Below, one piece after another: positions 46,956-58,868 of a stretch of DNA of 64,000 bases (the first letter of the stretch is position 1; each line of letters begins with the position of its first letter). This DNA comes from Anadara kagoshimensis. Taxonomy: Eukaryota > Mollusca > Bivalvia > Arcoida > Arcidae. The DNA is taken from the NCBI GenBank assembly GCA_021292105.1, contig CM037860.1:17440698-17504697 (forward strand), written 5' to 3'. The position numbers and the translations under genes were made by a program. The notes under the pieces are model-generated. The model saw nothing but the letters and a program-made list of their open reading frames with translations, was not told the origin of the DNA and made no database searches.

Positions 46956-47139
46956 TCATACAAAGAGATGTTGTAGAAAAAAAAATTGGTAAAATTCCTT
47001 ATATTAAGTCTAAAAATCAAATAAAACCCGTTTTTTCAGTTAGTGGTATATCAAGTAAAACATCCAAGTTTGAATCACACCACCCATTCAAAGCATTTTT
47101 TCCTCACTGAAAATGTGATCCAACTATAAATATCTTTTA

Positions 47140-47420
47140 AAACAGTAAATATACAAAATGTACTTCCAAAATCTAGGCCATGACTTTGACCTCAATTTGA
47201 ACCTCATGTCAAGACAACACCAAATCTGAAAACCCCATGTCATTATCTTTATTAATAGTCAAGATATAGCAATTTCAATCCGTTTTCAAATCTTCACATA
47301 ATTTAATGCAAAAATGCATACAGTAACTTATTTTTCCACCAAATTTCATGAAATGTACAAACTTATAGGTAAAGACCATGTAGAATCCAAATAGCACATT
47401 AGTTTTTGGGTTTTTATGCC
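47140..47420 (+). mobile_element. Isolated right-flank remnant of the CAAGAGG family
   Basis: Diverged copy of the module between the tandem array and the 3' end (TTGACCTCAATTTGAACCTC, GAAAACCCCATGTCATTATC, AACTTATTTTTCCACCAAAT). No termini. An old fragment within NDUFA11 intron 3. Confidence 0.55.
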
Positions 47421-47859
47421 TCCAATGATGGGGATAGTTGGTTTAACAAAATGAAATAATATTATGATATCACTGGATGGAAAACCAATTCTGACCATCC
47501 TGTGAGAGCTATCTCCCCTAAACCACTAAAATATCCTGTTAGACCATCATTATCATTTCAATTTCAAAATTTCCCCCTGAACTACTTGAACTTTTTATTT
47601 AATTGACCTTAATAATATTTTCCAACAAATAACTATCTGTACTTTATAAGTAAAGACCTGCCATTGAAAATAGTTTACAATTTACATTTTTAAATGAGAA
47701 GTCATTATGTTTGTAGAATGAATTAAGTGAATTGAAAACTGATGCTAAAGTAATTTCTAGCATTTTTTGCCTTTTAAGATCATTCCATCAGATTTTCCCT
47801 TTAAAAAAACAATACAGCACTAATATGGTTAACAGTTTAATGGCTGTCTATACACTTAC

Positions 47860-47982
47860 ATACTGCCCCTGCTGAAATGGCCCCTGCTACAAAGGCTCCA
47901 ATTCCATGATTGTAAATATCACTTTTATGACGTTTCTCTCCTAACATGTTAGTCACCCAAGCATATAGGACACAAGCTGCAG
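47860..47982 (-). CDS. NDUFA11: NDUFA11, exon 3
   Basis: A 123-base exon between acceptor TGATTTCAG (AG at 47984-47983) and donor T|GTAAGT (GT at 47859-47858). It encodes AACVLYAWVTNMLGEKRHK, a matrix-side polar stretch, then SDIYNHGIGAFVAGAISAGA, corresponding to the second pair of Gly-rich helices in the Tim17-like fold (R/K-x-H-N-x-G-I-G-A is the recognisable NDUFA11 feature). It takes one base from exon 2 and passes one to exon 4. Confidence 0.85.
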
Positions 47983-49577
47983 CTGAAATCAGAAGAAAAA
48001 TAATATTTGGCCTAAAATGTCAGTACACTGTACTATGAATCTGATAATTTGTTTTGTCAATTTATAACTTTTAAGTTTTACTACTGTTTTATTTTCACAT
48101 TTTGTTACTCTTGCCATACTAAGCAAAAATAAAATGAATGCGAACATATCTGAATTCACAGTATATCAGACCTTTCATTTTACAGTATGATTTGCTTGTT
48201 GGCAAAATACAATAATTATGAAAGAAAGTTCCTTGAAAAACTGACAACATGAGTATATAAAGTCAGCCAGGCATGGGAGTGATAACAAAGTACTTCTGAT
48301 ATGTACAACCCCCAACCCCTACTCCCCACCACCACCCTACCCTTTTCTAGGTTTACACAAATTTGAAATAATTAGTAGCCAAATTTCCAAAATTTGTAAA
48401 AATATAGTCTTTTTTAAAGTATTTTTCCACAAATTTGCTAAAATAGGTTACTTTTTGAAAGAATTCCTCAGAAATTAGTAGCCAATGGCGATTTTGGCTA
48501 CAAAGAATGGAAACATAGCTTTTGATAGGTATTCCCAGCTCCATTTATTTCAGACTTCCGATAAGTAAAGTCGAACTACTTTCATTTCTCTATGGAGATT
48601 TAATTAATGAGATTAAATTGTACCTTGCCTGCAAATCCAAACCATAAATACAGCATCACAATACTCAAATAATAATCTTGACTGTATTACATTCATGAAA
48701 GCTAAAAATACCTTAATCATAAGCGATACAGGTCTTATATGGACCCGTTTTGCAGTATTAAAATGCTGTGACAGCTGACATTAACTTTGAATGGCTATTA
48801 AACTATATGGTTTAAATAAGAAGATAAGATTAGATACTACATACTGTGAATGGTTTTATTTTCGTCAGGCACAATTTTCATGGAATCATTTAATCTATCA
48901 TTTCGTTGGGTCGTAAATTCGTGGTTTCACTAAATGTCGAAAGTGTAGTAAGGAACCTTGATAACAATCATGAATTTGGAGCGACATGCTTTTTGTTTAT
49001 AATTTATTGGTTTGTCAACCTCTGTAGGATGATTAGTAATTAGGGATTAGGAATCAGTACTGAAATTTGTGTTTTGGTGTAAAAAAGCTAGTTATGATAG
49101 TTCCAAATGCAATAAAATATGGTAGCCTACATGTCCTTCAGTTACTACAATATCTTGTCTTTTTACTTGTGGATAATATTTCATGGTGGTCGTAAATTCG
49201 TAATTTAGACTGTTCATTAAAACCACGAAAATTGATCCCCAATGAAAATTAATGGTTTCAGTTTTATTGTTCAATATAAAATGACATCATGATAGTCAAA
49301 AGTGTGCACTTCAGGATCACAGTGCTTCTGACCACTTTGATTTATCCCACTCTGGACACATCCTAGTGTGAGAAAGTTTGTTGGTTTGTTTACCAAAGGT
49401 AGGTGGTTTTCTAAGGGCACTGCAGTTTCCCCCACCATCTCTGAACTGGCCACTTCAAAAGTGAATTTAGAAAGAATCTTGACTGGGACAACTCCACATA
49501 CATCATGCTTGTATCATCTAATTTGACAAACTGGGAATTTTACCTATCCTACAAGTTAACAGTCAAACTCTACTTAC

Positions 49578-49670
49578 TTGTTGGAACAAAAACCCGTGCA
49601 AATACTCCAATCCCTTGATAGAAGAACCTTGGTCTTGCCAAAACTATCCCTAAACCACCAAAACCCACAC
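49578..49670 (-). CDS. NDUFA11: NDUFA11, exon 2
   Basis: A 93-base exon between acceptor TCCATTCTAG (AG at 49672-49671) and donor A|GTAAGT (GT at 49577-49576). It encodes VGFGGLGIVLARPRFFYQGI, GVFARVFVPT: the first Gly-rich membrane helix and a short basic loop. Its first two bases complete a Gly codon begun in exon 1. Confidence 0.85.
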
Positions 49671-51428
49671 CTAGAATGGAAAACAAAAACTCTGTTTGTG
49701 ATGGTAGAATAACAAGCAAGCTCGAATTACTCAAAGTCACAACAGGTGCTGACTTTATATATATATATAAAAAAAACTTTTAAATAGGTAAATGAAGCAT
49801 AGAAAGGTGACATACTAGCAAAAAGTCGCCATTTTAATTATGTCTATTTTTTTCTCCCTGCTTCAAATGCTTTTAATATATACATAAAAATTCAAATGAC
49901 CAACAATGTATCATCTGTCACAGTACCTCTATACCGTATGTAGATCTAAAAAACTCTAAATCCCTCATAAGTTTCATCAAACCTAAATCATTGTCATTGA
50001 ATTTCTGAATCATTAAAATTGGCATTCTTTCTTATCCATTTCATTTAAAAATGTCAAATTTTCAAAACTTGTTCTTTCAACCAACAAACATTTTTGGGCA
50101 CTTCACTTGGTAAGATCTGATCACTTAAAATGTGTAGCATGGGGTTATGTAACTTGCTATCATTCATTTAGTTTCTTCCTAAATACCGCATGTGCGTCAT
50201 CTTCAGTTTTCTGTCCCTAAGGCAACCTGAAGTAATATGGCAACCAATATGGTGTAAGAGGGGAAATGACAGAAAATAAACAAAGCACTGCTGTGCTGAT
50301 CTACAGTCTAGTTACAAATATGTTGTGAAAGGGAAGAAAATTGAAGATTCGTACAGATATGGAGCTTTTGAAAGTTCTGACCGGCATATATTATTACATA
50401 GAAGTTGAAGGAAAAAACCTCAGCATATTTCAGTGGCTGTCAAAGATTTTTGTAGGACTTATGTGAACTTTAAACCCACTCATAATTGACAATCAAATGA
50501 TGTTCACATACATGCATCATTTCAATATGATGTGCTGTATGCAAAGTATATGTTTTCCTAACATTCATGAAATATTGGTACAAAGTATTGCATATTCAAT
50601 CAGGGCAAATAGTTATTCTCTTTAAGTCATCTATATATAAACTGTCAACTGGAAATACTAATTCCATTACTCATTGTTTATTTATTAATATTTAATTACT
50701 TTTTAAAAACAATGTCAATAAAATATCAAAGTGTCAACATTGTTACCGGTATACTATACCAATGGTATATCCAAAGAAGTTTACAAAGCACAATAACTTT
50801 CTGTTTTTCTTTTCATCATCATGATTGAGTTTTAAGCGAAATAAAGTTATATGGCTCCATGGAAACAAATTAAGAAATAGAAAAACCATAAATTAAACTC
50901 CTGGTAATACCTTTAATTGGATATTTACTGTAAAACAGATCTAATGCAAGATTTACAAGGTAAATAAAGTTTTATAGGAAAGTTTTCAAACATCGTTTTT
51001 TTCCAGTTATTTTATATGAATTTTGATTTTTGTTCTTTCTTGTTTATTTATTTTGTTGATTCAAAACTTAAAAAAAATCATAATTAGAATTTCAATGATT
51101 TCTTAATAATTAAATTATCTGTCCTCCGAGACTGGAGAATGGAGAAATTGAGTTAGTAACTGAAATCGGGACGAGATTACGTTGCAGAGATCAGAGAAAA
51201 AAGCATGTTGTTTTGACATTTAACTGATAATAAAAAGGACAGGGTGTTGTGATCATTTTAAAAAGGGCATCATGGTACTTGACTAAAAAGGACAGGCACT
51301 ATGCCATGTGAAAACAGTTGAACTGGAGCACATGGTATTTTATAAGGATATTGTAGTTCATAAATATATGCAAATTAGCCAAGTATTTGGTGCATGCCTG
51401 TGTTCTGTGCTGTCATGAAATTACAGAA
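49671..51428. other. NDUFA11 intron 1 start, no feature recognised
   Basis: Contains a short TA run near 49758. Otherwise there are no credible exons or bounded repeats. Confidence 0.4.
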
Positions 51429-52563
51429 CAAGAGGACCATGGGCCTTAACGCTCACCTGAGGCTGCATACATATCTCATGCAGAGGTTCAATGGTCAATA
51501 ACATTAATTAAGGAGAATGTCCGTATTTTCAGCAGTGCAGTAAGGGCCAATTATATGCAATTGAATTATAACTTGTGCTTAGAATGCTACATGTAACATA
51601 TCTAAAATCTAGCTACAATGTATTATTTATAAACAGTTAAAACATCTATATATCAAAATGTTTATTAGACCAATACCTACAATATTCTAATATACATGCC
51701 TATACATAAAGTTTATAGTTTTTGAGATAATTAACCATTTCAGTATACGATTGCATCTGTGACCTTGACCTTTGAACCCATGACCTTCATCTATATATCA
51801 AAATGATCGCTAGGACAATACCTACAATATTCTAATATATATGTCTATACAAAAAGTTTATAGTTTTTGAGATAATGAACCATTTCAGTATTTTGTTGCA
51901 TCTGTGACCTTGACCTTTGAACTTATGACCTTCATTCACATATCAAAATGATTGTTGTGCAAATGTCTACAGTATTCTAATATACATGCCTATACAAAAA
52001 GTTTATAGTTTTTGAGATAATTAACCATTTAAGTATTCGTTTGCATCTATGACCTTGACCTTTGAACCCATGACCTTAAATTTATACATCAAAATAATCG
52101 TTAGATCCATGACTACATTCGTTGTGCAAATGTCTACAATATTTCAATATACATGCCTATACAAAATGTTTATAGTTTTCATGATACATGTTTATTGACA
52201 AATACATTAATTTTAGCAATTCCCCCCTTAAGTACTTTGCCATTTCCCCATTTTGGCCCCTAAAGTTACAATTTGTGCCAATCTGAAACTAGATGCCCTT
52301 AGTACGTTTTACATGAAATATCTAAGTTATAACTCTTATAAGTTCAGAGGAATGATTTTTAAAGATTTTCACAATTTCCCCCTTTATGGGGCCCCAAGGG
52401 CACATAATCCTTTCATTTGTGCAAATCTGAAAGCCCCTCTCCTAGACATCATATCTGGTAAATATCATCCAATTTGGCTTTGTAGTTTTGGAAGAGTTGA
52501 TTAAAATGTGAAAAGTTTACACACGGCGCACGAAGATAGATGGCAATAGCACAGGTGAGCTAA
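51429..52563 (+). mobile_element. CAAGAGG-family element, copy E
   Basis: Starts CAAGAGGACCATGGGCC and has four ~145-bp units with TTTTTGAGATAATTAACCAT. It then has a right flank unlike copies A-C (TTGACAAATACATTAATTTT, CCCCATTTTGGCCCC, AATTTGGCTTTGTAGTTTTG) and a worn end (GCACAGGTGAGCTAA at about 52549-52563) in which the left arm of the hairpin is mostly lost. Lies in NDUFA11 intron 1. Confidence 0.75.
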
Positions 52564-52729
52564 AAATCTGTTCAAGCAGAAACCTATCTATAAAACATGT
52601 TCAAATTGAACAAAAATACAAAAAAATTATGGATTATTTTATCAAATGTACAAATCCATTGATAAATACTAAAGTCATCATATTCCATGTTAGTTTGAAT
52701 GGCTGGACTACTTTTTGATAGGGTTAATT

Positions 52730-53113
52730 AGGCCTAAAAAAAAATATGTGTGTTTCCGCTAACCCGACCGACCCAACTAAACAAAGACCGACTCCAGTTT
52801 TTTTTTCCGGATTTTTAAAAATCTGTTTTCGTTTTTCAATTAAAACTCTATAGTATCAAAAACAAGTCAGCAAAACTTTAAGCAGTGAATACATGTAGAA
52901 GATACAAGTATTTTAGATATATTTTAATTTTAAATTACATCTAAATCATCTAGAATAACTTAAACAACACATTTATAATATAATTTTAACATAATACATT
53001 ACAAACACATGCATAACATATGCTATTAAAAAAAAAAAAAAAAAAAAAAATCGACCTACCGACCCTTTATAATAATTCTATGTTAGCGGAAACACACATA
53101 TTTTTTTTAGGCC
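52730..53113. mobile_element. ~385-bp MITE with AGGCCTAAAA ends
   Basis: AGGCCTAAAAAAAA, TATGTGTGTTTCCGCTAAC at the left recurs inverted at the right (GTTAGCGGAAACACACATA, TTTTTTTTAGGCCT): about 35 matching bases. Inside both ends are 'ACCGACC' words. An A-run of more than 20 bases lies near 53030-53050. No coding capacity. Confidence 0.8.
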
Positions 53114-53179
53114 TTATTGCCAGATGCAAGTTTATCACCTGTTTAAATGTTATTGTTAACAGATCCAGCTGAATTTTAT

Positions 53180-53760
53180 ACATGCTGTTTGATAAGCAAA
53201 CACTCGGAACGCCAAGTCGGCAATTTCCACAAATTGTGTTTCGGCTTTACAAATTTTGTATCCTTCTGCCGTATGGAAATTTGGGATTACTTTTTGACAA
53301 GTGTCTGAGGGGCGAAAAGACACCCGTCTTTAAACCTATATTGGGACATAATGAAGTAAAGTTTATCGATGAAACTTTTGAATTATATGCCGAATAAACA
53401 ACAGTTTGAGATATAGTTTTCAATTAAGCGATATGATACTGTTATTTACACATTTTTTCGGATTTCTTGATGACAATCAATTTCTTCTCACAATTGCCCC
53501 AAAATTTTCGACAATCTTTAAAACTTGGACGAATTTTGTGTACACAGAATTACCGCTTTATATTGTGTAGAATGTGACATCACACAATTAGAATTGAATT
53601 TAATTAAGAATTGTTTCTGAGCACGACCTGTTAATATCTTAAAAACCCAAAAGACTGGGTAGTACATTTGGTTGTCAATGAAAACAAATATGGCTGCCCC
53701 CGCGATGATCGATGCTTCAATATCAAGTTTCAAATGACGTTGCAACTAATTCTAATAACA
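53180..53760. repeat. Repeat related to 57640-58100
   Basis: Shares TTTAAAACTTGG.ACG..TTTTGTGTACA and ATTGTTTCTGAGCACGACCTG with the later segment (ATTGTTTCTGAGCACGAGCTG at about 57783). The intervening sequence is diverged. Nature unknown; an old duplication or two copies of one element. Confidence 0.45.
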
Positions 53761-54017
53761 CCCACGTAATAATGATTTCAAATTCTTTCATAAAAATACA
53801 CATAATCAAATTTTACTGTATGTTGATAAATCATTCGACGAACTAAACGGTTAATTTACGTATTCCATTGGTCAGTGTCAAAGAGCCATTTACGAAAATG
53901 AGAGTTATCTCTCTTGTCTTGCATAGAGAAGTCTTTGCCTTGCCTAACTGAAGCCCCACCAATTTGTTTAAAATCTGCATTCCAGTTCAATGCCTGGTCC
54001 TGACTTGGGCACCATAT

Positions 54018-54074
54018 ACTCTCTCTCTCTCCCCCTCTCTCTCAGCACCATACTCTCTCTCTCTCTCTCTCTGA
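54018..54074. repeat. (CT)n microsatellite
   Basis: Interrupted CT runs, directly visible. Confidence 0.9.
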
Positions 54075-54221
54075 GATGACAAAAAATTCCCATTATCACA
54101 CAAGGGATTGATTTTATGCATTGTGAACAAAGACAAGGCCTATATGACACAGTTTGACAAACTGAAGAAATGAAAAAACCAATTCCATGTGCATTAATAT
54201 TGGCACATTTTAGATTTGATG

Positions 54222-54248
54222 GTTATTTATTTATTTATAAAAATAAAT

Positions 54249-54292
<44 letters not shown>

Positions 54293-54311
54293 TTATTTAT
54301 TTATTTATTTG
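54222..54311. repeat. (TTTA)n microsatellite
   Basis: Long TTTA array with an inverted AAAATAAA interruption near its start. Confidence 0.9.
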
Positions 54312-54984
54312 CCTATCTCACTACAGAATCAGATGGATTTACAAAAGAAAAAGAGACATTTATTGCTATAATTAATTTTTTGTGAATATTAGGAATGCTA
54401 AGTGTATTTTTTAATTTTTAGCTTGCTAAAATGCATTTCATTGGATATTATATTTTCAAATATATTTATAACATACACTGTGGCATTTGAACACATAGAT
54501 TTGGACAACTGAATGGCCATTGTATATTGGATTTCCATTAACATTTGAAGAAAAATTTAAATCTGACTGTGTTTTGCATTTTCATAATTAAATAGCTACA
54601 TGAGTAGTGTTTCAGTTACAGATGCAGCAATAATTCTCATCACTTAATGTCTTTAAATTCATTACATGTATATGGATTGTTTGAATTTTATAATTGTTAT
54701 TTTAACATGTTAAACCAATGTTGGGCTGTCAAAAGCTATACCATACATATCCTGTATTCCCATCAAGCCAGCCTATTCTGGCATGGCAGTATCTATGTAG
54801 CCTTATATTTATGCTTATCATACCTCAACTGCTTCCCACCAAGATTTCTTAAAACTTGCACTAGCCTAACAGCATCTGTATAATATAAAGCTAAACCATA
54901 CTGACACTTCTCTGTCAAGATTTAGTGAAGTTTACACTTGTCCATCAAGATCAATGCACAATTGTGCACTGGCCCATCACAGCT

Positions 54985-55420
54985 ATACTGTATACATACA
55001 GGCCTATAAGATTTATACTGTATACATACTGGCCTGTCAAAGCTATACTGTATACATACAGGCCCGTCAAGATATATACTGTATACATACATGCCCGTCA
55101 TACCCGTCAAGATATATACTGTATACATACTGGCCTGCCAAGATATATACTGTATACATACATGCCCGTCAAGATATATACTGTATACATACAGGCCTGT
55201 CAAAGCTATACTGTATACGTACAGGGCCCTCAAGATATATACTGTATACATACAGGCCTGTAAAAGCTATACTGTATACGTACAGGCCCGTCAAGATATA
55301 TACTGAATACATACTGGCCCGTCAAGATATATACTGTATACATACATGCCCGTCAAGATATATACTGTATACATACTGACCTGTCAAAGCTAGACTGTAT
55401 ACATACTGGCCCTTCAAGAT
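54985..55420. repeat. 31-bp minisatellite rich in GTATAC
   Basis: About 14 units of 30-31 bases: CAAGATATATACTGTATACA, TACAGGCCCGT, with variants CAAAGCTATACTG and TACTGGCCTGC. Each unit includes the palindrome GTATAC inside the longer near-palindrome TATACTGTATA. All three frames of both strands stay open over parts of it, giving YTVYIQARQDIYCIHT-like repeats. These are a by-product of the period not being a multiple of three. Confidence 0.95.
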
Positions 55421-55760
55421 GTGTGCATATAGGCAGGTCAATAGCTTTATCCCAGTGCATAATTTTGTTAAAATTATTTGCATCCTTATTATTGGTCCAT
55501 AATTTTACTGTCACACAATATGTAGGCCTATTCTTCATGGTATTTATATACAATGTTTTTTGTATAAAATACATATATACTGGTATTTTGTGACACATTA
55601 CAGCCCTTCCAGATAGAGTAGCTCCTTTGAGAGGATTTGTTCTGTAAATGGGTTATGGGTTTGAACACAAAGACCTGAGAAATGGTAGTGGTTATTATTG
55701 CCTGGTACTATGCCTTTAGATATGAATATTCTGTAAAATGATGGTCTTAAGACTGCTGAC

Positions 55761-56016
55761 TCCAGTTTAACATTCATTCCTTATTTGAGATTCTCCTCAA
55801 CTTGAATTTAGCAAATTTGAAAGCTGAATACTTCTTTTCTGTATTCAAGATGTTTATAAATTTAAGGGGACATTTTGAAGACCATTCTTGAGAATTTGTT
55901 TACATTTATATTCGAATTTTGTTGAAACTTTATTTTCAGTTGCATAAAATTGTTTCAAAAGTTGTCAGATTACAATTAAGGAAAATCTTAGTTTAGGAAT
56001 GATTGTAAATCTGGAA
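55761..56016. mobile_element. ~255-bp inverted-repeat MITE, copy 3
   Basis: Best-preserved copy of the family at 2876 and 8739. The left end is CCAGTTTAACATTCATTCC, and the right end reads AGGAATGATTGTAAATCTGG. Inner pairing: GAGATTCTCCTCAACTTGAA with AATTAAGGAAAATCTTAGTT. Confidence 0.7.
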
Positions 56017-56582
56017 CCAAATATGTTTATCAAACACTATACATTTAAAGAATGTTCACTTTAAATAAAAATAATTGATAAACATGTCCATTTAATGGAA
56101 TTTACTAATTTTCAGTACCAGTAATCTGACTGATTATAAATTTGTTGATTTTGGAAGCAGCAAGTTTTATTTTAGATATTTGTGTTTAGCATAACTCAGG
56201 TGTTGATTGTTTATAAAAACAAACTTTTAGTGAATATGGATGAGGATTTTATATACCACCCTCCTAGTTACACTGTTTTTTTATGTGACACTACTGGTGT
56301 GAAACCTAATCTTTTTATTGAGTTTCAGCTTGGTTCTTGCTATTTTGCACAATTTGTTCTACTTACACTTTGGACAGTGAAACTGCATTGTAAAACATAA
56401 AACCAAATTGGCATTTAATTTTCTGCCAAAGATAATGCCTCATTCAGCAAAAAGTTTTTAATCAAATGTAGGTTCCATATGGCTGTTTAAAATTTCTTAA
56501 CAACACCAAGTACTAAAGCTTAGAACAACTGAAAACCATATCTGTTGCACATTTCTAAATTTCATTAGGCCTATCAGCCTAT

Positions 56583-56600
56583 GGTGTGTGTGTGTGTGTT
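56583..56600. repeat. (GT)n microsatellite
   Basis: Short GT run within GGTGTGTGTGTGTGTGTTG. Confidence 0.8.
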
Positions 56601-56639
56601 GACATGAATGACACTGGTTTTTTATAACAGATATGGGGA

Positions 56640-57180
56640 GTTGTGCCTATCTTCAGAAAGGCACAGGCTGGGTGATTATATTGAGACTATGATAGAAAAT
56701 GTCCAACGTAGAGCCAGCAAATTGGTTAAATCCATAAGACACACCCCTTATCATCACGATTAAAATTACTTGGTTTACCAACTCTAGAATATAGGAGAAA
56801 AAGATCCGACGTAGTACAAATGTACAAAATCCAACACAACATAGACAAAGTAAATAAAAACATGTTCTCCTACTCAAAAAGCAACACCAGGGGGCACAAT
56901 TTCAAACTCCATAAAGAATTCAGTAGAACTAATATGAGGAAAGCAACTTTTAGCCAACGTGTGACAAATACATGGAATTCCCTACCAGCGGAACTCGTCA
57001 ACAAACCATCTCTAAACAGTTTTAAAAGTGCCATTAACAAACATTGGACAAAATTAAATCTAAAATTCCACCCGACCATTTACGAACCGGAACCGGACAG
57101 AACAGAATATAGTTCAAAGAAATACATTAAAATGGACCAGAGAGGCGAAAAGCCTATAGTGGTTTCTACAGACAGGTAAC
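56640..57180 (+). pseudogene. LINE reverse-transcriptase C-terminal fragment
   Basis: IENVQRRASKLVKSIRHTPY (from about 56690) shifts frame near 56755 and continues as LLGLPTLEYRRKRSDVVQMY, then MYKIQHNIDKVNKN, RGHNFKLHKEFSRTN, ATFSQRVTNTWNSLPAELVN and SLNSFKSAINKHW, stop at about 57179. This is the usual C-terminal domain of CR1/Jockey-like LINE polyproteins. The 5' part is missing, consistent with truncated reverse transcription. Confidence 0.8.
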
Positions 57181-57639
57181 AGGTAACAGGAGACCATAGA
57201 ATGATAAATTTCAAGGCAAAAGTTACAGAAAACATGACAAGCCATTTTGGCATCCTAGTCCTAGGCCTAACTCGCACACACTTAATAAACGGGTGCGCAT
57301 GTTTTCAAGTGTACCACCAATTCACTGATACTTAATATACACCGTAAGGGGTCAACCAACACAATATTTGTGCACGAGATTGGCCTTTGAAATTTAGATT
57401 TGTGAAATGAACGATCGAAGCGGCATATGGCCAAATTTAATATGGAGACTGAAAGTAGGTCCTAAAATTCAGCATTAATCTTGGGAAATCTCACGAAATA
57501 GATGCTAATAATCGCCAAAACTTACTTTATTTCAGCCGTAAATACCATTCTGCGTCTTCTGTGTGTCCAAACTAGTATATAGAACATAGTTAGGAAGCAG
57601 TACTAACAAACTTTCTAGGTCAAATTAGACGGAAAATGG

Positions 57640-58100
57640 ACCGACCCCATCCAAGATTCCGGATTGACAGCGGCATTTTTTTCGCATTTAAAACTTGGGA
57701 CGTTTTTTGTGTACAGAAAATTATTTGATGTATTATATATTGAATTGTACCTTGTAAAAATGTCTTTCATTTGGTATAAATATTGTTTCTGAGCACGAGC
57801 TGTGTGAGAAATGGGAAGGAATCTTGTGATGGATAACATTTTGAGTTTTAGCCTGTGGCTCACGTTTCACTATAAATTACAAAATTAAACTGTAACCGGA
57901 ATTTTGTCGGTTTTCAAATATTCTGCATTTTTTATTTTGCATCCCAATCTATGGTAATCTGTGATACATTCAACACAGTTCCTCATTTTGTGTCGTTCAA
58001 AGGTTCGCCATTTTTTGACAAATTTTACATCACATTTGCAAGTTCACAAATTACGCCGACTGGGTTGGCATTCCGACTGAAACGGATCTCCCTAAATTTA
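57640..58100. repeat. Repeat related to 53180-53760
   Basis: See the partner segment. The match is patchy and the boundaries are uncertain. Confidence 0.4.
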
Positions 58101-58765
58101 TTTAGATGTGACCTAACATTCCAAAGTGTGCATTATTTCATGATGCGTACTTATTTCATAGCAATGTGGCTGATCTTCGAATACTAGGCATTAACACACT
58201 ACAGCTTCGCTCGTTTCACTTAACTTTATTAAGTTAAACTCGGCGTACACTGTAGAAAATCTTAAGTTTCCATATATCATTTTTTTTTGTGTTATAAAAA
58301 AAAACTACAATATCTAGGTTGTTAATGGTTTGAAGATAGAAACATAATCATAAGTGCTCCTAAGTAAGTTGGAGGGACTTTTAAATCATGCACAATATTA
58401 GGGCACACTTTTAAGTTCAGCCATCCATCTTGTACTACCCAACCCTACACAACTCATACCCAAAAAAGCAAATAAAGAAAATTAAGGCATTTTGGGTTTT
58501 TTTTTTTTAACTTGCACCAACAAAGCACACACACACAGAGAAAGAGAGTAAGCGTTTACAGTTGTCCTTCAGCAATTCAATATTGACAAACATGTATGAC
58601 AGTAAGCATGTTCTAGATTGATAAATAAATAATTATGAGCGGGGTTCTAGTAATGCCTGATAACTTTAAAGTAGTTAAATAAAGTTAATTAAAGATTGAA
58701 AAATGATTTATACATCCATAGATTTAAAAGAAATATGTTTATTTTCTGAAATAGCATTCTTGAGA

Positions 58766-58868
58766 ACGAGTTGTCTCTGGTTGGGTACAAGTTATCCTGG
58801 GTATGACCTGTCCTGGGTATGAATTGTTCTGGTTACGAGTTGTCTTGGGTACAAGTTGTCTTGATACC
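58766..58868. repeat. ~17-bp degenerate tandem repeat
   Basis: Units of the form TGGGTA(C/T)(A/G)A(G/C)(T/C)TGTCC recur about six times (GGGTACAAGTTATCCT, GGGTATGACCTGTCCT, GGGTATGAATTGTTCT). Confidence 0.75.

Noticed and set aside
53518-53745. Candidate first exon of NDUFA11 (IEASIIAGAAIFVF, then a GT in phase)
   Set aside because: The donor is weak (GTCGTG) and it lacks the family N-terminus. The exon at 59425-59275 has the DGED motif, a GTAAGC donor and the same phase.
54925-55379. Overlapping ORFs of 71-141 codons on both strands rich in YTVYIQA/IYCIHTG repeats
   Set aside because: They arise from the 31-bp minisatellite; no start context, no splice sites and no family resemblance.
56653-57277. 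Minus-strand frames over the LINE fragment at 56.6-57.2 kb
   Set aside because: They are antisense shadows of the plus-strand RT C-terminal domain, which has recognisable conserved motifs.
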